Made by a program: the position numbers and the translations under genes
Shown here: in pieces, positions 1-8,345 of the stretch
Numbering within the stretch: the first letter of the stretch is position 1
Layout of the letters: every line of letters begins with the position of its first letter
Assembly (NCBI RefSeq): GCF_027620315.1
Contig: NZ_JAPNNL010000076.1
Span: 1-32,470 of the forward strand
Direction of reading: 5' to 3'
DNA: 32,470 nucleotides
Origin: Nonomuraea corallina
GTDB lineage: Bacteria; Actinomycetota; Actinomycetes; Streptosporangiales; Streptosporangiaceae
Notes under the pieces: generated by a model
What the model saw: only the letters and a program-made list of their open reading frames with translations
Databases searched by the model: none
Told to the model about the DNA's origin: nothing

Positions 1-219
1 CTACTTGCCCGAGGCCTTCTTGCCGAAGCGCTTCTCGAAGCGCGCCACCCGGCCACCGGTGTCGAGGATCTTCTGCTTGCCGGTGTAGAACGGGTGGCAG
101 GCAGAGCAGACGTCGGCGTGGATGACGCCGTTCTTGGCGGTGCTGCGGGTGGTGAACGTGTTGCCGCAGGAGCAGGTCACCTGCGTCACGTGGTAGTCAG
201 GATGGATGTCGCGCTTCAT
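1..219 (-). CDS. rpmE: 50S ribosomal protein L31 (zinc-binding type)
   Basis: Complete 72-residue protein of the large ribosomal subunit. It starts MKRDIHPDYH, typical of bacterial L31, and carries the four cysteines of the zinc-binding (C+) form: C16 and C18 in CSC, C38 and C41 in CSAC. It is therefore the zinc-replete paralogue rather than the Zur-controlled C- form. The start ATG is preceded by AAAGGA at good spacing. It lies downstream of rho, the usual actinobacterial order, but a strong palindrome between the two suggests it has its own promoter in 220-384. That region contains minus-strand TTGAAG and TAGCTG hexamers 15 bp apart, too close for a confident promoter call. Confidence 0.97.
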   Translation of the reverse strand: MKRDIHPDYHVTQVTCSCGNTFTTRSTAKNGVIHADVCSACHPFYTGKQKILDTGGRVARFEKRFGKKASGK

Positions 220-384
220 GGCTGTCCTTTCGGGTGCGGTCGCCGGGTCGCCAGACAGGTGCGACGGAGCGCAGAGGGCGGGAGCCGGTACCGCGAAAAT
301 CGGTCAGCTACCAGTGTGCCAGATCCTTCAACCGTCCAGCGCCGCCCCGCATTCCCGCCGGGCCGGCGTCGCCGCGGACGCGAA

Positions 385-412
385 CAGGCGGCGGGGACGT
401 CCCCGCCGCCTG
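385..412 (-). terminator. Perfect 28-bp palindrome downstream of rho
   Basis: Both arms are 14 bp (385-398 and 399-412) and match exactly, centred on GACGTC, with very GC-rich stems. It begins 14 nt after the rho stop codon. There is no U tract, as is common for actinobacterial hairpin terminators. It probably ends rho mRNA and separates it from rpmE, though RNA 3'-end stabilisation is an alternative. Confidence 0.7.
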
Positions 413-426
413 CCGGTCGTCAGCCG

Positions 427-2412
427 CTAGTCGCGGTCGTTGTTGACCGTGGTCTTCTGCACCTGGAGCAGGAACTCGGCGTTGGACTTGGTCTCCTTCA
501 TCCGGTCGAGGAGCAGCTCCAGCGCCTGCTGCATGTCGAGCGCGTGCAGCACCCGGCGCAGCTTCCAGACGATCTGCAGCTCTTCCCGCGCCATGAGGAT
601 CTCTTCCTTACGGGTGCCGGACGCGTCGACGTCCACCGCGGGGAAGATGCGCTTGTCGGCCAGGGACCGGTTGAGCTTGAGCTCCATGTTGCCGGTGCCC
701 TTGAACTCCTCGAAGATGACCTCGTCCATCTTGGACCCGGTCTCGACCAGGGCCGTGGCGAGGATCGTCAGCGAGCCGCCGTTCTCGATGTTGCGGGCGG
801 CGCCGAAGAAGCGCTTGGGCGGGTAGAGGGCCGTGGAGTCGACACCACCCGACAGGATGCGCCCGGACGCCGGGGCCGCCAGGTTGTAGGCGCGGCCGAG
901 CCGGGTGATCGAGTCGAGCAGGACGACCACGTCGTGGCCCAGCTCCACCAGGCGCTTGGCGCGCTCGATGGCGAGCTCGGCGACCGTGGTGTGGTCCTCG
1001 GCGGGACGGTCGAAGGTCGAGTGGATGACCTCGCCCTTGACCGAACGCTGCATGTCGGTGACCTCTTCGGGCCGCTCGTCCACGAGCACGACCATCAGGT
1101 GGCACTCGGGGTTGTTGTGGGTGATCGCGTTGGCGATCGCCTGCAGCACCATCGTCTTGCCGGCCTTCGGCGGCGAGACGATGAGACCGCGCTGGCCCTT
1201 GCCGATCGGGGAGACGAGGTCGATGATCCGCGTGGTGAGGATGTTCGGCTCGGTCTCCAGGCGCAGGCGCTCCTGCGGGTAGAGCGGCGTCAGCTTGTTG
1301 AAGTCGGGCCGGTTGCGGGCCTGCTCCGGGTCCATGCCGTTGACGGTGTCGAGGCGGACCAGGGCGTTGAACTTCTCGCGCCGCTCGCCGTCACGCGGCT
1401 GGCGTACGGCGCCGGTGATGACGTCGCCCTTGCGCAGGCCGTTGCGGCGGATCTGGGCGAGCGAGACGTACACGTCGTTGCTGCCCGGAAGGTAGCCGCT
1501 GGTCCTGACGAAGGCGTAGTTGTCGAGGATGTCGAGGATGCCGGCGATCGGGATGAGGACGTCGTCCTCGCCGATCACGGGCTCGCTGCTGTCGAAGCGG
1601 TCACGGCCCCGGCCGCGGTTGCGCTCCCTGAAGCGGCCCCGGCGGCTGCGGCCGCCGCGCTCGTCGTCGCCGTCGCCTCCGCGCTGGTCATTCCCACGCT
1701 GGTCATTCCCACGCTGGTCGCCGCCGCGCTGGTCGTTGCCGCGCTGGTCGCCACGGCTGCCCGCGTCGGCGGCCCGCTGGTCGCCTCCACGGTCGCCTCC
1801 GCGGTCGTTGCCGCGGTCGTTGCCGCCGCGCTCGCCACGGTCACCGCGGTCGCTGCCACGGTCACCGCGGTCGCTGCCACGCTCGCGGCGCTCGCCGCGG
1901 CTGCGGCGCTCGCGCCGGCTCTCGCCGCGGTCCGCGCGGGAGTCGCCCTGCTGGTTGTCGGCCGGGGGCTGCTCGATGACGGGCTCGGCCGGGGCCACGA
2001 CGGGCTCGGCGGGCGCGGTCACGACAGCCGCCTCGGCCACCGGCTCGGCGGCCTGCGGGGCGGGTTCCTCGGCGGCCTTGGTGCGGGAGCGTTCCCTGCG
2101 CGCCCGGGCGGGGCGCTCCACGACGGGCGTCGCGTCCGCCACGGCGGGCGCCTCGGCGATCGCCGGGGCGCCTTCTCCGGAACCGCCACCCTGCTTCTCC
2201 TGGATGGCCGCGATGAGCTGGCTCTTCCGCATCCGCCCGGTCCCGCTGATGCCCAGCTCGGCAGCCATCTTCTGCAGCTCGGGCAGCACCTTGGCGGACA
2301 GGCCGGTGCCGGAGCGACGCGCGCGGGGCTTGGCCGCGGCGCGAGTGGGGGTGTCGCCGGACGCCGCAGTTGTGCCTGGTGCGTCGGAGAGGAGTTCGGT
2401 GGTGTCGCTCAA
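427..2412 (-). CDS. rho: Transcription termination factor Rho
   Basis: 661-residue RNA-dependent hexameric helicase that terminates transcription. Order of parts: Rho_N helical domain (about 36-76), a disordered segment (about 77-275) first Ala/Pro/Glu-rich and then dominated by Arg, Gly, Asp and Gln, the cold-shock-like RNA-binding domain (about 283-356), and the RecA-type ATPase with P-loop PPKAGKT (414-420) and Walker B VVVLLDSITR (495-504). E. coli Rho is 419 residues; the excess is the insert, a known actinobacterial trait thought to add RNA affinity. The start is TTG at 2412: AAGGA lies 8 nt upstream, and the next in-frame candidates would cut into Rho_N. Rho is preceded by a long leader. 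Confidence 0.97.
   Translation of the reverse strand: MSDTTELLSDAPGTTAASGDTPTRAAAKPRARRSGTGLSAKVLPELQKMAAELGISGTGRMRKSQLIAAIQEKQGGGSGEGAPAIAEAPAVADATPVVERPARARRERSRTKAAEEPAPQAAEPVAEAAVVTAPAEPVVAPAEPVIEQPPADNQQGDSRADRGESRRERRSRGERRERGSDRGDRGSDRGDRGERGGNDRGNDRGGDRGGDQRAADAGSRGDQRGNDQRGGDQRGNDQRGNDQRGGDGDDERGGRSRRGRFRERNRGRGRDRFDSSEPVIGEDDVLIPIAGILDILDNYAFVRTSGYLPGSNDVYVSLAQIRRNGLRKGDVITGAVRQPRDGERREKFNALVRLDTVNGMDPEQARNRPDFNKLTPLYPQERLRLETEPNILTTRIIDLVSPIGKGQRGLIVSPPKAGKTMVLQAIANAITHNNPECHLMVVLVDERPEEVTDMQRSVKGEVIHSTFDRPAEDHTTVAELAIERAKRLVELGHDVVVLLDSITRLGRAYNLAAPASGRILSGGVDSTALYPPKRFFGAARNIENGGSLTILATALVETGSKMDEVIFEEFKGTGNMELKLNRSLADKRIFPAVDVDASGTRKEEILMAREELQIVWKLRRVLHALDMQQALELLLDRMKETKSNAEFLLQVQKTTVNNDRD
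1672..1881 (-). repeat. Short in-frame tandem repeats in the rho insert
   Basis: Two arrays lie inside the coding sequence. Residues about 178-193 repeat RGSDRGDRG, and residues about 221-247 repeat the five-residue unit DQRGN/DQRGG, a 15-bp DNA unit whose copies are nearly identical (the stretch around 1685-1715 repeats almost exactly). Unit lengths are multiples of three, so copy-number change would keep the frame. Confidence 0.8.
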
Positions 2413-2869
2413 CTAAAAGGTCCTTCCCAGGGGTCGGGCGCCGGCTTCATTCGGCCGGGCGTCCCGGAGGTGCTTGCGATCCGGCGGGACAGACCGGCTC
2501 GGGGTGCACATTTGCGATCTTCGGCCGCCGCTGAGGACGGTCGCCACTCTAGGCGAGGGGCTCGTCCAGGTCGCCACAGGACAGTGGCGCGTGGATGAGA
2601 CCCCCCAGATTGCTGCCGACAACCAGATGTCGAGGTGATCGAACGCGCTGGTCCCCGTCGTCGCCACCTCACGTCGGGCCAACCGGGTGTGGGCCAACCG
2701 GAGGCGACGGATTCCGGGGAGACAGCCGCGCTGCTCACGCCTCGCGACGTGAAGCATGATGCAGCGATGTGTGGCTGACAAGCACGCACCCAACAAGGGG
2801 GCACCTGGTGCGGCTATTAGCCTAACATCACCAGCGCACACGGCTATTCCCTGAAGGTCTAGAGAGGCA
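2413..2869 (-). promoter_or_regulatory. rho 5' leader and probable promoter
   Basis: This 457-base stretch has no convincing gene. A minus-strand ORF spans it, but its composition, lack of recognisable domains and run-on into thrB argue against it. The best -10 candidate is TAGGCT (2819-2824), giving a transcript with roughly 400 nt before the rho start; no clear -35 is visible. A long leader fits the known autoregulation of rho genes by attenuation (established in E. coli), which is only an inference here. Confidence 0.4.
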
Positions 2870-3775
2870 TCAGCGTGTCTCGGGGAATTGAACGCTCGCA
2901 CCAACCGGGTCGACGTCCATTAGCTGGATGTGCCAGTCAGTACCCACTTCTGGCGCGATCAAATCCTGCGTATCCGAGGTCGAAAACGCAAGGACCGTGG
3001 GCCCCGCTCCCGAGACGACCGCGGGCACGCCCACTGTACGGAGCCGTTCTACCAGATCAGCGCTCTCCCGCATCGCAGGCGCGCGGTAGGGCTGGTGGAG
3101 ACGGTCCTCGGTGGCGGCGAGCAGCAACTCCCGATCCGGCCGCTGGGTCAACGCCGCGATCAGCAGCGCGGCCCGGCCGGTGTTGAAGGAGGCGTCCTTG
3201 TGGGGCACGTCCTTCGGCAGCAACCCCCGAGCGGTCTCCGTGTCGAGGCGGGTCGGCGGGACGATCGCGACGGGACGGACGGCCGCATCAGGTGTCAGCT
3301 TCACCATACGCGGTGCGTCGTCGTGCTCGCTCCATGCGATGGTCAGGCCTCCGGCCAGGCACGGAGCGACGTTGTCGGGGTGGCCTTCCATCTCGGTGGC
3401 GAGCGCGAACACCGCGTCGTCGCTCAGCTCGCCGCCGCCCAGCGCCCGCGCGGCGAGGATCCCGGCGCAGATGGCCCCGGACGAGCTGCCGAGCCCCCGG
3501 GCGTGCGGGATCCGGTTACGGCAGCGCAGCCGGATCCCGGCCGGCTGGGCGACGCCCATCCGGTCGAACGTCCTGCGCATGGCCCTGACGACCAGGTGAC
3601 CCTCGCCGGAGTCGACCTGTCCCGCGCCCTCGCCCTCGACCTCCACCGTCACGCCGGGCTCATCGGTGAGCGCGGCCTCGACGTGGTCGTACAGGGTCAG
3701 CGCCAGCCCGAGCGCGTCGAACCCCGGCCCGAGATTGGCGGACGTGGCCGGCACCCGTACCTCGACGGTTCTCAT
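2870..3775 (-). CDS. thrB: Homoserine kinase
   Basis: 301-residue cytosolic GHMP-family kinase that phosphorylates L-homoserine with ATP, the step before threonine synthase. The N-terminus VRVPATSANLGPGFD is the family signature, and the ATP-binding motif P-H-A-R-G-L-G-S-S-S-G is at 90-100. Length is normal. The ATG is preceded by AAAGGTGAGG. It follows thrC after a 195-bp gap that contains a hairpin and tandem repeats, so thrB may be partly uncoupled from thrC. The next gene downstream is rho. Confidence 0.96.
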   Translation of the reverse strand: MRTVEVRVPATSANLGPGFDALGLALTLYDHVEAALTDEPGVTVEVEGEGAGQVDSGEGHLVVRAMRRTFDRMGVAQPAGIRLRCRNRIPHARGLGSSSGAICAGILAARALGGGELSDDAVFALATEMEGHPDNVAPCLAGGLTIAWSEHDDAPRMVKLTPDAAVRPVAIVPPTRLDTETARGLLPKDVPHKDASFNTGRAALLIAALTQRPDRELLLAATEDRLHQPYRAPAMRESADLVERLRTVGVPAVVSGAGPTVLAFSTSDTQDLIAPEVGTDWHIQLMDVDPVGASVQFPETR

Positions 3776-3786
3776 TCCTCACCTTT

Positions 3787-3822
3787 CCCCGTGAACACCG
3801 TAAGTCCCCGTGAACACCTAAG
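3787..3822 (-). repeat. Tandem repeat just upstream of the thrB ribosome-binding site
   Basis: On the plus strand CCCCGTGAACACC occurs at 3787-3799 and again at 3806-3818, each followed by (G)TAAG; a third degenerate copy (CCCTGAACA) follows at about 3825. The unit is 18-19 bp. In the thrB direction it reads GGTGTTCACGGGG twice, ending at the Shine-Dalgarno. It could be an operator for a repeated-site regulator or part of the thrB leader. Confidence 0.5.
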
Positions 3823-3937
3823 CTCCCTGAACAGCCCATCGACGGCGTCGCCCCCGTACACCGCGAACCCCGTGTATTCGGACGACTCCAGAGCCGCACG
3901 GCATCCCGGCCACGGGGCCGACGACCTTCCCCGCGCC

Positions 3938-3956
3938 CTCGGCGGCGACCGCCGAG
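3938..3956 (-). terminator. Hairpin after thrC
   Basis: CTCGGCGG (3938-3945) and CCGCCGAG (3949-3956) are exact inverted repeats with a 3-nt loop, starting 14 nt past the thrC stop. It may stop or attenuate transcription between thrC and thrB. Confidence 0.5.
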
Positions 3957-3970
3957 CGGGACGCGCGGGG

Positions 3971-5029
<1,059 letters not shown>

Positions 5030-5061
5030 GACTGTCTCCCTACCTGCGGTGTTCGGCACCG

Positions 5062-5067
5062 AGTGTA
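5062..5067 (-). promoter_or_regulatory. Candidate -10 for thrC
   Basis: On the minus strand TACACT lies about 33 nt before the thrC start, matching the actinobacterial TANNNT -10. No good -35 is seen at 17-18 bp. The need for a promoter follows from the divergent glycosyltransferase gene upstream. Confidence 0.4.
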
Positions 5068-5103
5068 CGGGGTGGGCCGGGGTGCGAGTCGGCGCGGGGA
5101 GAA

Positions 5104-5144
5104 TTGTCAAGGCCCTGACAACCTGGTCTCGCCAAAGCCATTAT
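5104..5144 (+). promoter_or_regulatory. Dyad and candidate promoter for the divergent glycosyltransferase
   Basis: TTGTCA (5104-5109) and TGACAA (5116-5121) form an 18-bp dyad with a 6-bp spacer. Its right half supplies a -35-like CTGACA (5115-5120), followed after 18 bp by CATTAT (5139-5144). This would start transcription about 45 nt before the gene at 5196. The dyad lies in the shared region between divergent thrC and the glycosyltransferase, so a regulator could control either. Confidence 0.4.
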
Positions 5145-5195
5145 TCAGCAAATTCCCAGCATCTCCCGATAGGGTCTCGGCAGGGGGTCAACCAT

Positions 5196-6656
5196 ATGAA
5201 CGCGCGTCCTGCTTTGCCGCAGAACGACTATTCGGCCTTGCTGCCGCCCGAGCTCGGCGCCTGGTCACCGGCCCTGCCCGTGAGCGTGGTGATACCCGTG
5301 CACGGCGGGCTCCACCTGGGGTTGACGCTCGCCGCGCTGGCGGCGCAGACGTACCCGGGCCACCTCATGGAGGTCCTGGTCGTGGACGACGGCAGCGAGC
5401 CGCCCGTCGTGCTTCCGGAGATCCGCCCGGACAACACCAGGATCGTGCGGCCGACGTGCGGCTGGGGCATCTCGAACGCGGTCAACACCGGCGTCAAGGC
5501 CGCCGACGGGGAGATTATCCAGCGGCTGGACGCGGACATGGTGCCCTGCCGCGAGCACATCGAGGCGATGGCCCGCTGGCATCACGTGACCGACTACCTG
5601 GTCACGATCGGCATGAAGAAGTTCGTCGAGCCGCCGCCGCTCACCGCCGGCGAGGTGTTCCGGGCCCGCGCGCTGGACGAGCTGTTCGACCTGGGCGAGG
5701 CGGTGGCCAGTTCGACCGAGGCGACGATCGCCAGGACCGACGGGCTGCGCAAGAGCCGCAACCCCTACCACGTCTGCACCGGGCCGACGGTCGCCCTGCG
5801 GCGCGAGGTGTTCGACGCCGTCGGCGGCCTGGACCCGCACGTGCCGCGGGGCGAGGACACCGAGTTCGCCTACCGGCTGGCGATGCACGGCGTCGTCTTC
5901 GTACCGGAGACGCGGGCGCGGGCCGTCCATCTGGGGCTGCCCGCCCAGCACCGCGAGCGGGAGCGCGCCGTGCGGGCCGTCGAGCCGTACCTCGCGCACC
6001 GCGTGCCGCTCCGCCGCGACCTGCGCAAGGACCGGGGGCGGCGGTGGCTGACGCCGTACGTGGAGGTGGTGCTGGACGTCACCGACACCGCGGAGCCGGT
6101 CGTGCGCCAGGCGGTGTCGGCGGCGCTCGACGGCAAGGTGCACGACGTGGTGGTGACGCTGGTCGGGCCGTGGTCGCGGCTGCGGGAGGGCCGGCGGCCG
6201 GTGCTGTCGGACCCGTGCTTCGAGCTGCGGCTGATGCGCGACCTGTTCGGGCACGACGACCGGGTCAGGCTCATCGACGAGGCCGCGCCGACCCCGGCTC
6301 CGGCCCCGTTCCGCTACCGGGGGCCGGTGGACGTGCCGCTGCACCGGGCCACGCTGGAACGGCTGATCGAGACGGCGCAGAAGGACCTGATCGGGGTCCT
6401 GGTCGTGGACCTGCCGGACGGCCGCGAGGCCCGGCTGGAGCGCACCTCGGCGCTCGGCCGCGCGCTCCTGCTGGCCCGGCCCGGCGAGGACCTGGACGCG
6501 ATCATCGACGCCACCCACGGCGTACGTCACGTCACCCCCGACCGCTACTGGCCCCGGCCGAAGGAGCAGCCCCCGGCCCCGGTGACCATCCAGGTCCCGC
6601 CCTCCCCCGACCGCACGCTGCTGGCCCGCCTCAGGTCCGCCCTGCGCCCCGGCTGA
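5196..6656 (+). CDS. Family 2 (GT-A) glycosyltransferase with extra C-terminal domain
   Basis: 486 residues. The N-terminal half is a GT-A fold: VSVVIPVHGG (29-38), VVDDGS (62-67), the metal-binding DAD (112-114) and GLDPHVPRGEDTE (211-223), which supplies the acceptor-side acidic residues. These indicate a metal-dependent inverting transferase using a nucleotide sugar. No transmembrane segment is evident, so it acts at the cytosolic face. The C-terminal half (about 260-486) is not a standard GT2 part, but it is shared with the convergent gene at 6717-8345 (compare LTPYVEVVLDVT with KIPYLEVLVDGT, and LVGPWSRL with VVGPWDTL). The ATG at 5196 has AGGGGG 8 nt upstream. Donor and acceptor cannot be told. 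Confidence 0.9.
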   Translation: MNARPALPQNDYSALLPPELGAWSPALPVSVVIPVHGGLHLGLTLAALAAQTYPGHLMEVLVVDDGSEPPVVLPEIRPDNTRIVRPTCGWGISNAVNTGVKAADGEIIQRLDADMVPCREHIEAMARWHHVTDYLVTIGMKKFVEPPPLTAGEVFRARALDELFDLGEAVASSTEATIARTDGLRKSRNPYHVCTGPTVALRREVFDAVGGLDPHVPRGEDTEFAYRLAMHGVVFVPETRARAVHLGLPAQHRERERAVRAVEPYLAHRVPLRRDLRKDRGRRWLTPYVEVVLDVTDTAEPVVRQAVSAALDGKVHDVVVTLVGPWSRLREGRRPVLSDPCFELRLMRDLFGHDDRVRLIDEAAPTPAPAPFRYRGPVDVPLHRATLERLIETAQKDLIGVLVVDLPDGREARLERTSALGRALLLARPGEDLDAIIDATHGVRHVTPDRYWPRPKEQPPAPVTIQVPPSPDRTLLARLRSALRPG

Positions 6657-6670
6657 CCTCGCCGCGCCCG

Positions 6671-6685
6671 GTCCCGGCACGGGAC
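6671..6685. terminator. Small hairpin between convergent glycosyltransferase genes
   Basis: GTCCCG (6671-6676) and CGGGAC (6680-6685) are inverted with a 3-nt loop, in the 60-bp gap between two genes that face each other. It could act in both directions; the stem is short. Confidence 0.35.
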
Positions 6686-6716
6686 GTCGCCGTACGTGCC
6701 AGGCCCGAGGCGGGCG

Positions 6717-8345
6717 TCACTTGCGCAGGGCGCGTCTGACGCGGGCGGAGAGAGCCGCGCGGAGGGTGCGCTGGCGGCGCTCGGCGGCGGCGAGGTCGCG
6801 GCGCAGGCCCGCCACCTCCTTGCGGAGCGCGGCGATCTCCCTGCGGTACTCGACGGCGCTCTTGCGCCACTTGCCCGCCTCGTCACGCCACCTGGCCACC
6901 TCGCCCCGCAGCCGCTCGGCCTCCTTGCCCAGCCGTTCCGCCTCGGCCTTGGCCTTGAGCCGGACCCGGTACGCGCTCCGGCGGCCCTGCGGCTCCGGCT
7001 GCTCGGTGGCGAACCCGTAGCTCTCCCCGGCCGCCCAGGCGACGCCGGACACCTCGTCCACCACGTCGTCGAGGTCCTCGCCAGGACCGGCGAGCAGGCG
7101 CGCCCTGGCGAACGACGCGGCGTGCTCCAGCCGCGCGGCCACCACCCCGCCGGGCGTCTCGTCGAGCAGCACGTTGAGCAGGCCGAGCCCGTCGGTGCGG
7201 GCGCGTTCGAGCAGCGCGGCCACGGTGTCCTCGCCGGGCGCCCAGCCGGGCGGCAGCCGCAGCACGTACGGCACGGCCGGGTCCACGTGGTGGGAGGTGG
7301 CCAGCCGCACCCGGGGCTCGAACGCGTAGTGGCCCTGGACCAGCACCAGCTCCAGGTTCGGGTCCTGGAGCGGGGCGCGGCGGTCGCGGTCGAGGGTGTC
7401 CCACGGCCCGACGACCACCACGCGCAGGTCGTGCGCGGTCCCCGCCAGCAGCGCGTCCACGGTGGCGCGCACGGTGTCGTACCCGGCGGTCCCGTCGACC
7501 AGGACCTCCAGGTACGGGATCTTCCACTGCCTGCCGGGATGGCGGCGCAGCCAGCGGTAGGCGGGGACGCGGTCGCCGACGAACGCGTAGCTGACCCGGT
7601 CGATGCGCTCCTGGTGGCGCATCCGCATGGTCGGGCCGAGGTGGTAGGCGACGGCTTCGGGTTCGGGCACGAACACGGCCCCGGCCTGCATGAGCCGGTA
7701 GCCCATCTCGGTGTCCTGGCCGAGGACCAGCTCGCCGTCCATCGGCCCGGCGGCCTCGATCAGCCGGGCGTTGACGGAGGTGGCGCCGCCGACGTGCAGG
7801 CTGAAGGGACGGTCGAAGGTGTCGGTGAGCCCGTTGGTGCGCTCGATCAGCCGGACGATCCAGGCGTGCGGCTCGGCGGGTTCGAAGTGCGCTTCGAGGT
7901 CGTCGGGCAGCTTGTCCGGCAGCGGGGCCTCGGAGAAGCGCAGGTAGCCGGTGACGGCGAGGTACGGGGCCGCGTGGTGCCAGCGCATGTGCGCCATGAC
8001 CGCCCCCGCGGTCGGCACGACGTCGGAGTCGAGCCAGTGGATCACCTCACCGCCGGCTTCGGCCAGGCCGGCGTTGCGCGCGTTGCCGCGGCCGGGCGTC
8101 TCGCAGCGGACCAGCCGGGTGTGCGGCGGGCGGTCGGCGGGCAGCCGCAGGGCCGGGGTGCTGCCGTTGTCGACGACGATGACCTCGGTCAGGTCGGCCG
8201 GGTAGGTCTGCCTGGCGAGCCCGGCGAGCACCAGGTCGAGCTGGTGCTGGCCGCCGTAGGCGGGGATGATCACGCTCACCCGCAGCTCCGGCGTGAAGTC
8301 CTCGGCCGGCCGGATCGAGCGGTAGTCGTTGCCGCGTACTCTCAT
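6717..8345 (-). CDS. Family 2 (GT-A) glycosyltransferase with C-terminal coiled coil
   Basis: 542 residues from the ATG at 8345, which overlaps the stop of the upstream gene (ATGA) and is preceded by GGAAG, so the two are translationally coupled. The N-terminus is a GT-A domain: VSVIIPAYGG (23-32), VVDNGS (57-62), DSD (106-108) and a later GQDTEMGYRL. The middle is paralogous to the C-terminal half of the gene at 5196-6656. The last ~85 residues are a charged heptad-like stretch (KAEAERLGKEAERLRGEV and onward) expected to form a coiled coil, possibly for oligomerisation or docking to a partner. Sugar specificity is unknown. Confidence 0.9.
   Translation of the reverse strand: MRVRGNDYRSIRPAEDFTPELRVSVIIPAYGGQHQLDLVLAGLARQTYPADLTEVIVVDNGSTPALRLPADRPPHTRLVRCETPGRGNARNAGLAEAGGEVIHWLDSDVVPTAGAVMAHMRWHHAAPYLAVTGYLRFSEAPLPDKLPDDLEAHFEPAEPHAWIVRLIERTNGLTDTFDRPFSLHVGGATSVNARLIEAAGPMDGELVLGQDTEMGYRLMQAGAVFVPEPEAVAYHLGPTMRMRHQERIDRVSYAFVGDRVPAYRWLRRHPGRQWKIPYLEVLVDGTAGYDTVRATVDALLAGTAHDLRVVVVGPWDTLDRDRRAPLQDPNLELVLVQGHYAFEPRVRLATSHHVDPAVPYVLRLPPGWAPGEDTVAALLERARTDGLGLLNVLLDETPGGVVAARLEHAASFARARLLAGPGEDLDDVVDEVSGVAWAAGESYGFATEQPEPQGRRSAYRVRLKAKAEAERLGKEAERLRGEVARWRDEAGKWRKSAVEYRREIAALRKEVAGLRRDLAAAERRQRTLRAALSARVRRALRK

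Noticed and set aside
1681..1881. CRISPR-like or mobile repeat array
   Set aside because: The repeats are in frame, 15-27 bp, without spacers, and encode the known Arg/Gly/Asp-rich insert of Rho.
94..2598. Very long plus-strand open frame opposite rho
   Set aside because: Repetitive Ala/Val/Gly/Leu translation, the mirror of rho codons. The same holds for other long antisense frames such as 2930-6739, 18809-21622 and 30590-32290.
2413..2904. Minus-strand ORF of 163 codons between rho and thrB
   Set aside because: It overlaps the end of thrB, contains no recognisable domain and covers the likely rho promoter; open frames are expected by chance at this GC content.
5030..5110. 27-codon N-terminal extension of threonine synthase
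   Set aside because: Not family-like, no ribosome-binding site, and it would cover the divergent promoter region; the ATG at 5029 has GGGAG.
5030..5195. T-box or threonine attenuator upstream of thrC
   Set aside because: The space before the thrC start is too short, and no T-box sequence or run of Thr codons is seen.
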